Assembly (NCBI GenBank): GCA_937927725.1
Contig: CALBSE010000068.1
Coordinates: forward strand, 1 to 5,847
Reading direction: 5' to 3'
DNA from: an uncultured Actinomycetes bacterium
GTDB lineage: Bacteria; Actinomycetota; Acidimicrobiia; Acidimicrobiales; Acidimicrobilacustridaceae
Length of the DNA: 5,847 nucleotides
The translations under genes and the position numbers were made by a program. Shown in pieces: positions 1-5,847 of the stretch; position 1 is the first letter of the stretch, and each line of letters opens with the position of its first letter. Under the pieces are notes generated by a model. It was not told the origin of the DNA, did no database searches, and saw only the letters and a program-made list of their open reading frames with translations.

Positions 1-764
1 CGAAAGTGTCCGAGCATTTCTGACTCGTTCATTCCAACTTCGCGCCAACCGAGGATGTAATTCGCAATGCGGTCTTCCCATCGATTGACATACTTCGTTC
101 CCGACGGACGATCGAACCGATGCACCCAACGAAGAAACGGCAGACAAAGCGTGCGCCGTCCTGCATTGCGATACTTCTGATGGATATATCCCTCTTCGCC
201 TCCGAAACCGCTAAAGCGGGGGTTAAAGCCAAGCCAGGATTCACGACGCGCAACAAAAAGCCCGAGGCCTTGCATCGGAATCTCGAACGGATCTGATGCG
301 GGATCAGTTCCACGTTCATCAACTGCCCAACTGCCGTACATTCCGGCTTGCCATCCGGGTTCAAAGTGCGTCGCCACTGTTCCATCGAGCGCGTCCCACA
401 AGGCTGGCCCTTGCAGAAGGTCATCGCTCATTGGATTCGCATCGAGATAGTCAAGTAGTTGAGCGATTTCACCAGTGGGAATCAGCACATGTGAATCAAG
501 GACCATGACCCAATCCGAGTTCGAATACTTGAACAGCAAGTCTCGGACCGCCGTCCCTCGAATTTCACCGCAGGGCACGTAACGCATCTCGGGACAATTT
601 GCTTCTAGCGATTTCAACGCCGGAGCCGCTACTCCACCCGGGTTGTTGTCGAGCACCAAAATCGAGATTCGATCGAGAATCTCCGGATGAAAAAGGCGCA
701 ACGATTGAATCGTGAAATACACGCCGTCATAGTCGTCATAGGTCGCCATAGCGATCGTGAGTTG
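1..764 (-). other. GT2 (GT-A fold) glycosyltransferase domain with D-x-H motif, truncated by the window edge
   Basis: Residues 392-645 of the left gene. The N-terminal strand LTIAMATYDD is followed by LVLDNN, which is typical of nucleotide-binding GT-A folds. VMVLDSHVLI carries the metal-binding D-x-H at 481-483 in place of the commoner D-x-D. The FGGEEGYIHQKYR segment (578 onward) corresponds to the acceptor and catalytic loop that reads W-G-G-E-N or similar in GT2/GT27 enzymes, and WVHRF supplies a late His. Whatever follows residue 645 is outside the window. Confidence 0.88.
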
Positions 765-1937
765 TTTATGCGGCTGTTCTGGACCAGCGGTTGGCCGACC
801 AAACGTCTTCGGAACGCTGCCGATCTTTTCAGGTTCCGCAGCGAGTTCGAGAAGATCGAAAAATGTGCTCGGATCCACCCCGTTCTCATGAACTGCGAAC
901 GGACTTAGCGGCTTCAGTCCGGTTGGCCGAAGAAGAGACCGCACATCAGCGAGCGATACCGTCATCATCTGCGCACGACGATCGGCCACGCCATAACTGA
1001 TGATGAGATCGTCGCCCTTTCGTGCAAGCCCGGCGCAAAATTCGATCGACTGCACCTCGAAGAAAAACGCCTGGCTGACTCCGCTGATCACAAACGAGCG
1101 ATCAAGATGCACAAAGCGATGCACGTACGACGGCCCGCCTCCAAAGGGCGCGATTTCGTGCACAACGAAGATCCAACCATCTTCAACTTCAACACCTTGC
1201 GATCCGCCACGCAATCGAAGGCCGCCGCCATCGTCTGGTCCCGCCTCACTGCTCATCGTGACCATTGATCCTGATTCGGGATCACAACGCAGGACGACTG
1301 TGGGCGAACACGTATAAACAAAGTGAAGAGCGCCGTCGTAAACAAACGGCATCCAATTCTTTTCGTGTTGTCCGGGTCGTGGCGACGCAAGTGTGATCAA
1401 CCGTTCTACGTGCGCCTCGTCAAGCGTTACAAGAGCCATTTGCGTGGCGCGATCTTTCGATCGATCGCGTACTGAACCGGTGCCAAACCACTGACCATCG
1501 AGTTCAATCAGTCGCAAATCCTCAACGCCCACAACGTGACTTGGGAACGTTGGTGGTCCGGGTGGCACTGCCGGAAAAATCTCGCGAGTGGCGGTGACGT
1601 TCAGATCGCGATCAGCGTCAAGCAAGAAGTTTCGGGTACGAAAAACGCCGTCTGGATCAATAACTGTGTAATGACCACCTTCGTTGATCCAGTTCACGGT
1701 TCGTACGATGAGCCGAAATCCATCGCCGCTTGGGGCAATGGTTGGGTTCATCGGATACCAGCCATCGTCCAAAGTGAGCTCTAGATCTGCTGAGGTCACG
1801 CTGGGCGCAAGCGCGCTGAGAGGCACCGCGAGATCGTCATCGCCCTTGCTGAACATTCGGAAAGTCTCGCACCTGACGACCGGCGATTCACATCCCTGTT
1901 CTGGGTGCTCTAGCGGCGAATCGGCCCAAAACGACAT
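1..1937 (-). CDS. GH130/GH43-like beta-propeller fused to a family 2 glycosyltransferase (C-terminus off the left edge)
   Basis: The frame is open from an ATG at 1937-1935 to the left edge: 645 codons, no stop reached. Residues ~30-330 resemble a GH130-type five-bladed propeller, with WYPMNPT (M63), VRTVNW (79-83), EDLRL (139-143), EKNWMPF (192-198), VHEIAPF (H260) and a last-blade GVADRRAQ (D319). A linker (~335-390) leads to a GT2 domain starting QLTIAMATYDD (392), with LVLDNN (D430), the D-x-H motif VLDSHV (D481-S482-H483), FGGEEGY (E581, E582) and WVHRF (H606). This order matches GT-A enzymes of the polypeptide GalNAc-transferase type, where D-x-H and a later His bind the metal ion. Transfer of a sugar from a nucleotide-sugar is inferred; donor and acceptor are unknown. 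No signal peptide or membrane segment is visible, so a cytoplasmic location is likely. The start is uncertain: this ATG lies in a terminator-like hairpin, and ATG 1856-1854 (M28) still keeps both domains. An in-frame TGA at 1970-1968 bounds the frame upstream. Confidence 0.93.
   Translation of the reverse strand, partial: MSFWADSPLEHPEQGCESPVVRCETFRMFSKGDDDLAVPLSALAPSVTSADLELTLDDGWYPMNPTIAPSGDGFRLIVRTVNWINEGGHYTVIDPDGVFRTRNFLLDADRDLNVTATREIFPAVPPGPPTFPSHVVGVEDLRLIELDGQWFGTGSVRDRSKDRATQMALVTLDEAHVERLITLASPRPGQHEKNWMPFVYDGALHFVYTCSPTVVLRCDPESGSMVTMSSEAGPDDGGGLRLRGGSQGVEVEDGWIFVVHEIAPFGGGPSYVHRFVHLDRSFVISGVSQAFFFEVQSIEFCAGLARKGDDLIISYGVADRRAQMMTVSLADVRSLLRPTGLKPLSPFAVHENGVDPSTFFDLLELAAEPEKIGSVPKTFGRPTAGPEQPHKQLTIAMATYDDYDGVYFTIQSLRLFHPEILDRISILVLDNNPGGVAAPALKSLEANCPEMRYVPCGEIRGTAVRDLLFKYSNSDWVMVLDSHVLIPTGEIAQLLDYLDANPMSDDLLQGPALWDALDGTVATHFEPGWQAGMYGSWAVDERGTDPASDPFEIPMQGLGLFVARRESWLGFNPRFSGFGGEEGYIHQKYRNAGRRTLCLPFLRWVHRFDRPSGTKYVNRWEDRIANYILGWREVGMNESEMLGHF
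933..1850 (-). other. GH130/GH43-like five-bladed beta-propeller domain (approximate bounds)
   Basis: Residues ~30-335 of the left gene. Recurrent blade signatures are visible: a hydrophobic strand ending in an Arg (LIVRTVNW), an acidic turn (VEDLRL), EKNWMPF followed by an aromatic strand (LHFVYT), and a His-Glu strand (FVVHEI). Known GH130 phosphorylases usually have E-D-P-R where this protein has E-D-L-R, so the site may be altered. The domain may be a catalytic mannoside phosphorylase or hydrolase relative, or a non-catalytic glycan-binding propeller; sequence reading alone cannot decide. Confidence 0.75.
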
Positions 1938-1963
1938 CGGACCCGCCAGTGGCGGGTCCGATG
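1935..1963 (-). terminator. perfect 13-bp hairpin, probable intrinsic terminator of the FN3 protein gene
   Basis: Bases 1935-1947 and 1951-1963 are exact reverse complements around a 3-base loop (1948-1950), giving a GC-rich stem. It begins 22 bases after the stop codon of the upstream FN3 gene. On the minus strand it is followed by TCGTTTTGGG, a short T-run only, so termination would be weaker than at a classic site, though GC-rich bacteria often lack long T-tracts. The last three bases of the 3' arm are the first available ATG of the downstream glycosyltransferase gene. On the plus strand no gene points into it and no T-tract follows. Confidence 0.75.
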
Positions 1964-1985
1964 CACATCACATTGTCGTTACTTA

Positions 1986-4900
1986 TCAGGTGGGTATTCC
2001 CGTCGTTCCTGGCGATGCGGTGCTGTTGCCAACCGCATTCGTTGCCACAACGGTGAACGTATAGGTCGTGCCCGTTGTCAGGCTGGCGATCGAACAGGTA
2101 ACTGCAGTGCCCGAGGCCGTGCAGGTTCCAGCGACCGCACCAGTGCTCGTCGACGCCGTCACGGTGTAGCCGGTAATTGCTGAGCCTCCGTTGGCGGGAG
2201 CAACCCACGAAATCGCAGCTGTTCTCGCAGCAACGGTTCCACCAACTTTCACCGTGGGAGCAGCCGGCGTTGCCGGAACAGTGCCGGCCACCCCAGCAAC
2301 TGCCGTTGCCGACGGCGTTGCCGTTGCACCCGGTGATTCGAAGCTCGTGCCGTTCGCGTTCTTGGCTGTCACCTTGAACGTGTAGGCCGTTCCATTCGTA
2401 AGCCCCGTGATCGAACACGTCAGCGCTGTTGCCGATGCAGTCGTGCACGTTCCGGACGAAACACCCGCAGCGGTGTACGCCGTTGCGGTGAAGCCGGTGA
2501 TGGCCGAACCGTTGTTCGCCGGAGCAACCCAGGTAACGGTTGCCTTTCCGCTACCAACCGTTGATCCCACTTTCAGTGTCGGAGCTGCGGGAGTCGCCGG
2601 CACTGCTGCAGGTGTCACGGCAGCCGACGCCGCCGAATCAGCACTCGAGTTCACCGCATTCGTCGCCTTCACCTTGAATGTGTAGGCCGTGCCATTCGTC
2701 AGGCCAGTCACCACACAGGTCGTTGCTGTTGCCGGAGACGGTGTACAGGTCTTGCCCGTCACCAATGTCGTTCCGGTGTAGGTCGACACGGTGTAACCGG
2801 TAATCGCCGATCCACCATTCGCCGGTGCAACCCAGGTGACCTGCACCGACAGGTTGCCCTTCACCACTGTCGGTGCCGCAGGTGCAGTTGGCGCTGTTGC
2901 CGGAGTCACTGCCGCCGAAGCAGCCGAATCGGTTGAGCCGATCGCGTTCGTCGCCGTGACTTTGAAGGTGTACTCGGTACCATTCGTAAGTCCGGTGACG
3001 GTGCAGGTAAGTGCAGTTACCGGTGAAGGCGTACACGCCTTGCCCGTCACCAACGTTCCCGCGGCGTAGGTCGCAACCGTGTAACCGGTAATGGCCGAAC
3101 CGTTCGTGGCTGGAGCAACCCAGGTGACGGTCACCTGTGCGTTACCGCGAGTCACGGTCGGAGCCGCTGCAGATGCAGGAGCACCAAGCGGTGTCGCCAC
3201 CGCAGACGCAGCCGAATCAGCACTTGGGCCAACATCATTCGTGGCCTTCACCTTGAACGTGTACGCAGTTCCATTGGTAAGCCCGGTGACATCACAGGTC
3301 AGACCAGTTACCGGTGTAGGCGTACAGGACTTGCCTGCCACCAATGTTCCTCCTGCGTACGTCGAAACCGTGTAACCGGTAATGGCCGAACCATTGTTCG
3401 CCGGAGCAACCCAGGTAACCGTGACCTTCGAATCACCGCGAGTCACGGTCGGAGCCGCCGCCGATGCAGGAGCACCAAGTGGTGTCGCAGCTGCAGACGC
3501 AGCCGAATCCGCACTCGGGCCAACTTCATTCGTAGCCTTCACCTTGAACGTGTACGCCGTGCCATTCGTCAACCCAGTGACGTCACAGGTGAGACCAGTT
3601 GCCGGAGTCGGCGAACAGCCCTTACCTGCAACCAACGTTCCAGCCGCATAGGTCGACACCACGTAACTGAGAATCGCCGAACCATTGTTCGCCGGAGCAA
3701 CCCACGTCACGGTGACCTTTGCATCGCCCTTCACGACCGACGGTGCGGCCGGAGCAGCCGGTGTTGTTGCCGGCGTTACAGCTGCCGAGGCAACTGAGTC
3801 TGGGCCGGGGCCAACACCGTTCGTAGCTTTCACCGTGAACGTGTATGCCGTGCCATTGGTAAGCCCGGTGACATCACAGGTAACGCCCGTTACCGGTGAC
3901 GGCGTGCAGGTCTTACCGGCAACAACAGATCCCGCCGCATAGGTCGTGATCGTGTAACCGAGAATCGCCGAACCACCATTAGCCGGAGCAACCCAGGTGA
4001 CGGTGACCTTCGAATCACCACGAGTCACGGTTGGTGCTGCCGGTGCAGCAGGGACTGTTGACGGAGTCGCTGCAAGCGAAGCAGTCGAATCCGCACTCGG
4101 GCCAACTTCATTCGTGGCCTTCACCTTGAACGTGTAGGCCGTGCCATTGGTAAGCCCGGTGACATCACAGGTAACGCCAGTTACCGGTGACGGCGTGCAG
4201 GTCTTACCGGCAACAACAGATCCCCCCGCATAGGTCGTGATCGTGTAGCCGAGAATCGCCGAGCCATTGTTGACCGGAGCAACCCAGGTAACCGTGACCT
4301 TCGAATCGCCACGAGTAACGGTTGGTGCTGCCGGAGCAGCCGGGACCGTTGACGGAGTCGCTGCAAGCGAAGCACTCGAATCAGCACTCGGGCCAACTTC
4401 ATTCGTAGCCGTCACCTTGAACGTGTAGGCCGTGCCATTCGTAAGGCCAATCACGTCACAGGTGAGACCAGTTGCAGGATTCGGCGAACAGCCCTTACCC
4501 GCAACCAACGTTCCACCCGCATAGGTCGACACCACGTAACTGAGAATCGTCGAACCATTGTTGGCCGGAGCAACCCAAGTGACAGTGACCTTCGCATCGC
4601 CCTTCACCACCGACGGTGCGGCCGGAGCAGCAGGGACTGTTGCCGGAGTCGCTGCAAGCGAAGCAGTCGAATCAGCACTCGGGCCAACACCGTTCGTGGC
4701 CTTCACCTTGAACGTGTAGGCCGTGCCATTGGTAAGCCCGGTCACGTCACAGGTGAGACCAGTTGCAGGATTCGGCGAACAGCTCTTGCCCGCAACCAAC
4801 GTTCCACCCGCATAGGTCGACACCGCGTAACTGAGAATCGCCGAACCATTGTTGGCCGGAGCGACCCAGGTAACCGTGACCTTCGCATCACCACGAGTCA

Positions 4901-5847
4901 CAGTCGGTGCAGCCGGGGCAGTCGGTGCCGAAGCCGGAGTCACCGGACTCGACGCATTGGACAACGCACTAGGTCCGTTCAAGTTCGATGCAACCACCTT
5001 GAACGTGTACGCCGTGCCATTCGTAAGCCCAGTCACGTCACAGGTCAGACCAGTTGCCGGAGTCGGCGAACAGCTCTTACCCGCAACCAACGTTCCACCG
5101 GCATAGGCCGTCACGGTGTAACCGAGAATCGGTGCGCCACCGTTGTTCGCCGGAGCGTTCCACGTCACTGTCACCTGAGCATTTCCGCGAGTGGCGGAAG
5201 CAATCGACGGTGGAGAGGTAACCGTCGACGGTGTAACCGGCGCGGAAGCCGATGAGAACTCGCTCCAACCGATTCGGTTGTGAGCCTTGAGCTTGAACGT
5301 GTACGCCGTGCCGTTGTTGAGACCGGTGACGTCACAAGACAGACTCGTCAGCGTCACCGGACTGCAGGTAGAGATCTCCGTACCGACACCGTCGAACGCA
5401 GCCACCACGATCTGGTCAATGTCCGCACCCACCTTTTCGGCATCGGTCAGCGCTCGCCAGGACACCAAGACGTTCTGATCACCATGCACGCCGGACGGAA
5501 CCGCCGTGATCACCGGGATGTCGACGAGGCCGCCATCGTTGGTGAACGTCCAACCGAGTGTCGACACAAGATTGCTGTGAGCAGCCGCGGCTGCGACCAA
5601 CCAGGTGTGGTTCGACGCATCAATCGCCACGTCGTGAGCGGTCTCGGCGTCGCTACCCCAACCAATCAGCGTTGCTGTCCAGTTGTCTTCGGAAATCGCT
5701 GAAAGAGCGAAGCTGTCGGCCATTGACGTGACCGACTTCAAGTGCCAAGCCGCAAGGGACTGATCGAAAGACGTGGCACCGTTGAACATTCCGTTCATCG
5801 ACAACACGTTGCTGACATCCCACACGCTGATGTCCTGGTTGAACGAG
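1986..5847 (-). CDS. BspA-like (DUF285) repeat protein with twelve FN3 modules, probable surface adhesin (N-terminus off the right edge)
   Basis: About 1,286 codons are visible, ending in TGA at 1988-1986. The frame stays open to the right edge (reading SFNQDISVWDVSN), so the GTG at 5825-5823 is an internal valine and the true start lies outside. From the N-terminal side there are two 25-residue DUF285 repeats, a Trp-rich cap (SEDNWTATLIGWGS to GWTFTNDGGL), then twelve FN3 modules with the signature VTVTWVAP...LTNGTAYTFKV.ATN. Each FN3 module has two Cys about ten residues apart. The composition is Ala/Thr/Val/Ser-rich and Lys-poor. The chain ends GTTGIPT with no sorting motif, membrane helix or anchor, so secretion or anchoring must depend on the unseen N-terminus. 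Known relatives are exported surface proteins involved in adhesion; that role here is inferred. A hairpin 22 bases past the stop probably ends the transcript, and the glycosyltransferase gene follows on the same strand. Confidence 0.95.
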   Translation of the reverse strand, partial: SFNQDISVWDVSNVLSMNGMFNGATSFDQSLAAWHLKSVTSMADSFALSAISEDNWTATLIGWGSDAETAHDVAIDASNHTWLVAAAAAHSNLVSTLGWTFTNDGGLVDIPVITAVPSGVHGDQNVLVSWRALTDAEKVGADIDQIVVAAFDGVGTEISTCSPVTLTSLSCDVTGLNNGTAYTFKLKAHNRIGWSEFSSASAPVTPSTVTSPPSIASATRGNAQVTVTWNAPANNGGAPILGYTVTAYAGGTLVAGKSCSPTPATGLTCDVTGLTNGTAYTFKVVASNLNGPSALSNASSPVTPASAPTAPAAPTVTRGDAKVTVTWVAPANNGSAILSYAVSTYAGGTLVAGKSCSPNPATGLTCDVTGLTNGTAYTFKVKATNGVGPSADSTASLAATPATVPAAPAAPSVVKGDAKVTVTWVAPANNGSTILSYVVSTYAGGTLVAGKGCSPNPATGLTCDVIGLTNGTAYTFKVTATNEVGPSADSSASLAATPSTVPAAPAAPTVTRGDSKVTVTWVAPVNNGSAILGYTITTYAGGSVVAGKTCTPSPVTGVTCDVTGLTNGTAYTFKVKATNEVGPSADSTASLAATPSTVPAAPAAPTVTRGDSKVTVTWVAPANGGSAILGYTITTYAAGSVVAGKTCTPSPVTGVTCDVTGLTNGTAYTFTVKATNGVGPGPDSVASAAVTPATTPAAPAAPSVVKGDAKVTVTWVAPANNGSAILSYVVSTYAAGTLVAGKGCSPTPATGLTCDVTGLTNGTAYTFKVKATNEVGPSADSAASAAATPLGAPASAAAPTVTRGDSKVTVTWVAPANNGSAITGYTVSTYAGGTLVAGKSCTPTPVTGLTCDVTGLTNGTAYTFKVKATNDVGPSADSAASAVATPLGAPASAAAPTVTRGNAQVTVTWVAPATNGSAITGYTVATYAAGTLVTGKACTPSPVTALTCTVTGLTNGTEYTFKVTATNAIGSTDSAASAAVTPATAPTAPAAPTVVKGNLSVQVTWVAPANGGSAITGYTVSTYTGTTLVTGKTCTPSPATATTCVVTGLTNGTAYTFKVKATNAVNSSADSAASAAVTPAAVPATPAAPTLKVGSTVGSGKATVTWVAPANNGSAITGFTATAYTAAGVSSGTCTTASATALTCSITGLTNGTAYTFKVTAKNANGTSFESPGATATPSATAVAGVAGTVPATPAAPTVKVGGTVAARTAAISWVAPANGGSAITGYTVTASTSTGAVAGTCTASGTAVTCSIASLTTGTTYTFTVVATNAVGNSTASPGTTGIPT
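1989..5516 (-). repeat. tandem array of twelve fibronectin type III modules
   Basis: Module bounds, in protein order: 1, 5214-5516; 2, 4917-5213; 3, 4626-4916; 4, 4335-4625; 5, 4044-4334; 6, 3753-4043; 7, 3462-3752; 8, 3171-3461; 9, 2883-3170; 10, 2592-2882; 11, 2268-2591; 12, 1989-2267. Most start PAAP[TS]V and share a B-strand VTVTW and an E-F region LTNGTAYTFKVKATN. Modules 1, 2, 11 and 12 diverge most. Module 11 is followed by an extra Ala/Val/Gly-rich linker (SATAVAGVAGTVPAT), and module 12 has LTTGT in place of LTNGT. Bounds are set at the PAAP/AAAP junction and could shift by a few residues. Confidence 0.93.
3171..4916 (-). repeat. six consecutive 291-bp near-identical units (FN3 modules 3-8)
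   Basis: Modules 3 to 8 are each exactly 291 bp (97 codons), with long nucleotide-level identity between units. For example, the segments around 3839-3930 (module 6) and 4130-4221 (module 5) differ at only a few bases at a 291-base offset. Modules 3 and 4 share the CCAGTTGCAGGATTCGG segment at 4761 and 4470, again offset by 291. The identity includes silent positions, which points to recent duplication or gene conversion. Confidence 0.9.
5517..5847 (-). other. BspA-like/DUF285 leucine-rich repeats and C-terminal cap
   Basis: Two consecutive 25-residue units are read at 5769-5843 (starting FNQDISVWDVSNVLSMNGMF) and 5694-5768 (starting FDQSLAAWHLKSVTSMADSF). Both follow the family pattern F-N-Q-x-[IL]-x-x-W-x-[VL]-x-x-V-x-x-M-x-x-x-F. 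The cap (5517-5693) has the usual N-W-T-A-T-L-I-G-W start, an Ala-rich helix and G-W-T-F-T-N-D-G-G-L. In this family the cap normally closes a longer stack, so more repeats are expected beyond the right edge. Confidence 0.92.

Noticed and set aside
29..424. A 131-codon minus-strand frame within the glycosyltransferase region.
   Set aside because: It lies in another frame of the same strand and shows no family motifs, while the overlapping frame reads as a continuous GT2 domain with DSH and GGEE motifs.
1857..1985. A promoter for the glycosyltransferase gene in the intergenic region.
   Set aside because: I could not find a convincing pair of -35 and -10 elements on the minus strand; the T-run after the hairpin is too short and too GC-flanked to call.
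1888..2448. A 186-codon minus-strand frame spanning the end of the FN3 gene and the hairpin.
   Set aside because: It is rich in Cys, His, Trp and Gly with no domain pattern, as expected from reading GC-rich repeats out of frame. It overlaps the well-supported FN3 frame.
3171..4916. CRISPR-like or satellite DNA because of the regular spacing.
   Set aside because: The unit is 291 bp, in frame, and encodes a recognisable FN3 fold; there are no short repeats with unique spacers.
2191..5106. A series of similar plus-strand open frames (for example 2407-2685, 3091-3375, 3382-3651, 3685-3942, 4849-5106) that look like a repeated protein family.
   Set aside because: They are antisense shadows of the 291-bp FN3 repeats. 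Their mutual similarity comes from the repeat itself, and the minus-strand frame has clear FN3 signatures and is continuous.
1989..5516. N-G-T sequons repeated in nearly every FN3 module, as evidence of N-glycosylation.
   Set aside because: The LTNGTAYTF segment is the normal FN3 core motif and occurs in many bacterial FN3 domains regardless of glycosylation, so it is not evidence for it.
5823..5825. GTG as the start of the FN3/BspA-like gene.
   Set aside because: The frame remains open to the right edge, and the residues before it (FNQDIS) complete a DUF285 repeat, so this codon is internal.

Overview
The window holds two protein-coding genes, both on the minus strand and both cut by a window edge, so transcription runs from right to left. 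I see no plus-strand gene, RNA gene, insertion sequence, CRISPR array or origin. The only non-coding DNA is a spacer of about 50 bases between the genes, occupied mainly by a perfect 13-bp hairpin.

Right part (1986-5847): the C-terminal portion of a large surface or secreted protein. The visible part begins inside BspA-like (DUF285) leucine-rich repeats with their C-terminal cap. Twelve tandem fibronectin type III (FN3) modules follow, and the protein stops directly after the last one. Six consecutive modules are exactly 291 bp long and very similar to one another. The modules also show a three-module higher-order pattern, and every module carries a pair of cysteines about ten residues apart.

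Left part (1-1937): a protein open for 645 codons that runs off the left edge. Residues ~30-330 look like a GH130/GH43-type five-bladed beta-propeller. Residues ~392 to the edge look like a family 2 (GT-A fold) glycosyltransferase with an Asp-Ser-His metal motif and a GGEE motif, resembling polypeptide GalNAc-transferases. Its first possible ATG is buried in the 3' arm of the hairpin that probably terminates the adhesin gene, so a second ATG 81 bases further in is a serious alternative start.

The organism is probably a bacterium of moderately high GC. The Ala/Thr/Val-rich FN3 repeats and the DUF285 cap suggest an actinobacterium (perhaps Acidimicrobiia), but this is an impression from sequence style and not a demonstrated assignment. 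Taken together, the window reads as a surface-adhesin gene followed by a glycan-handling enzyme. A plausible but untested idea is that the glycosyltransferase builds a cell-surface glycan or decorates the Ser/Thr-rich adhesin itself.
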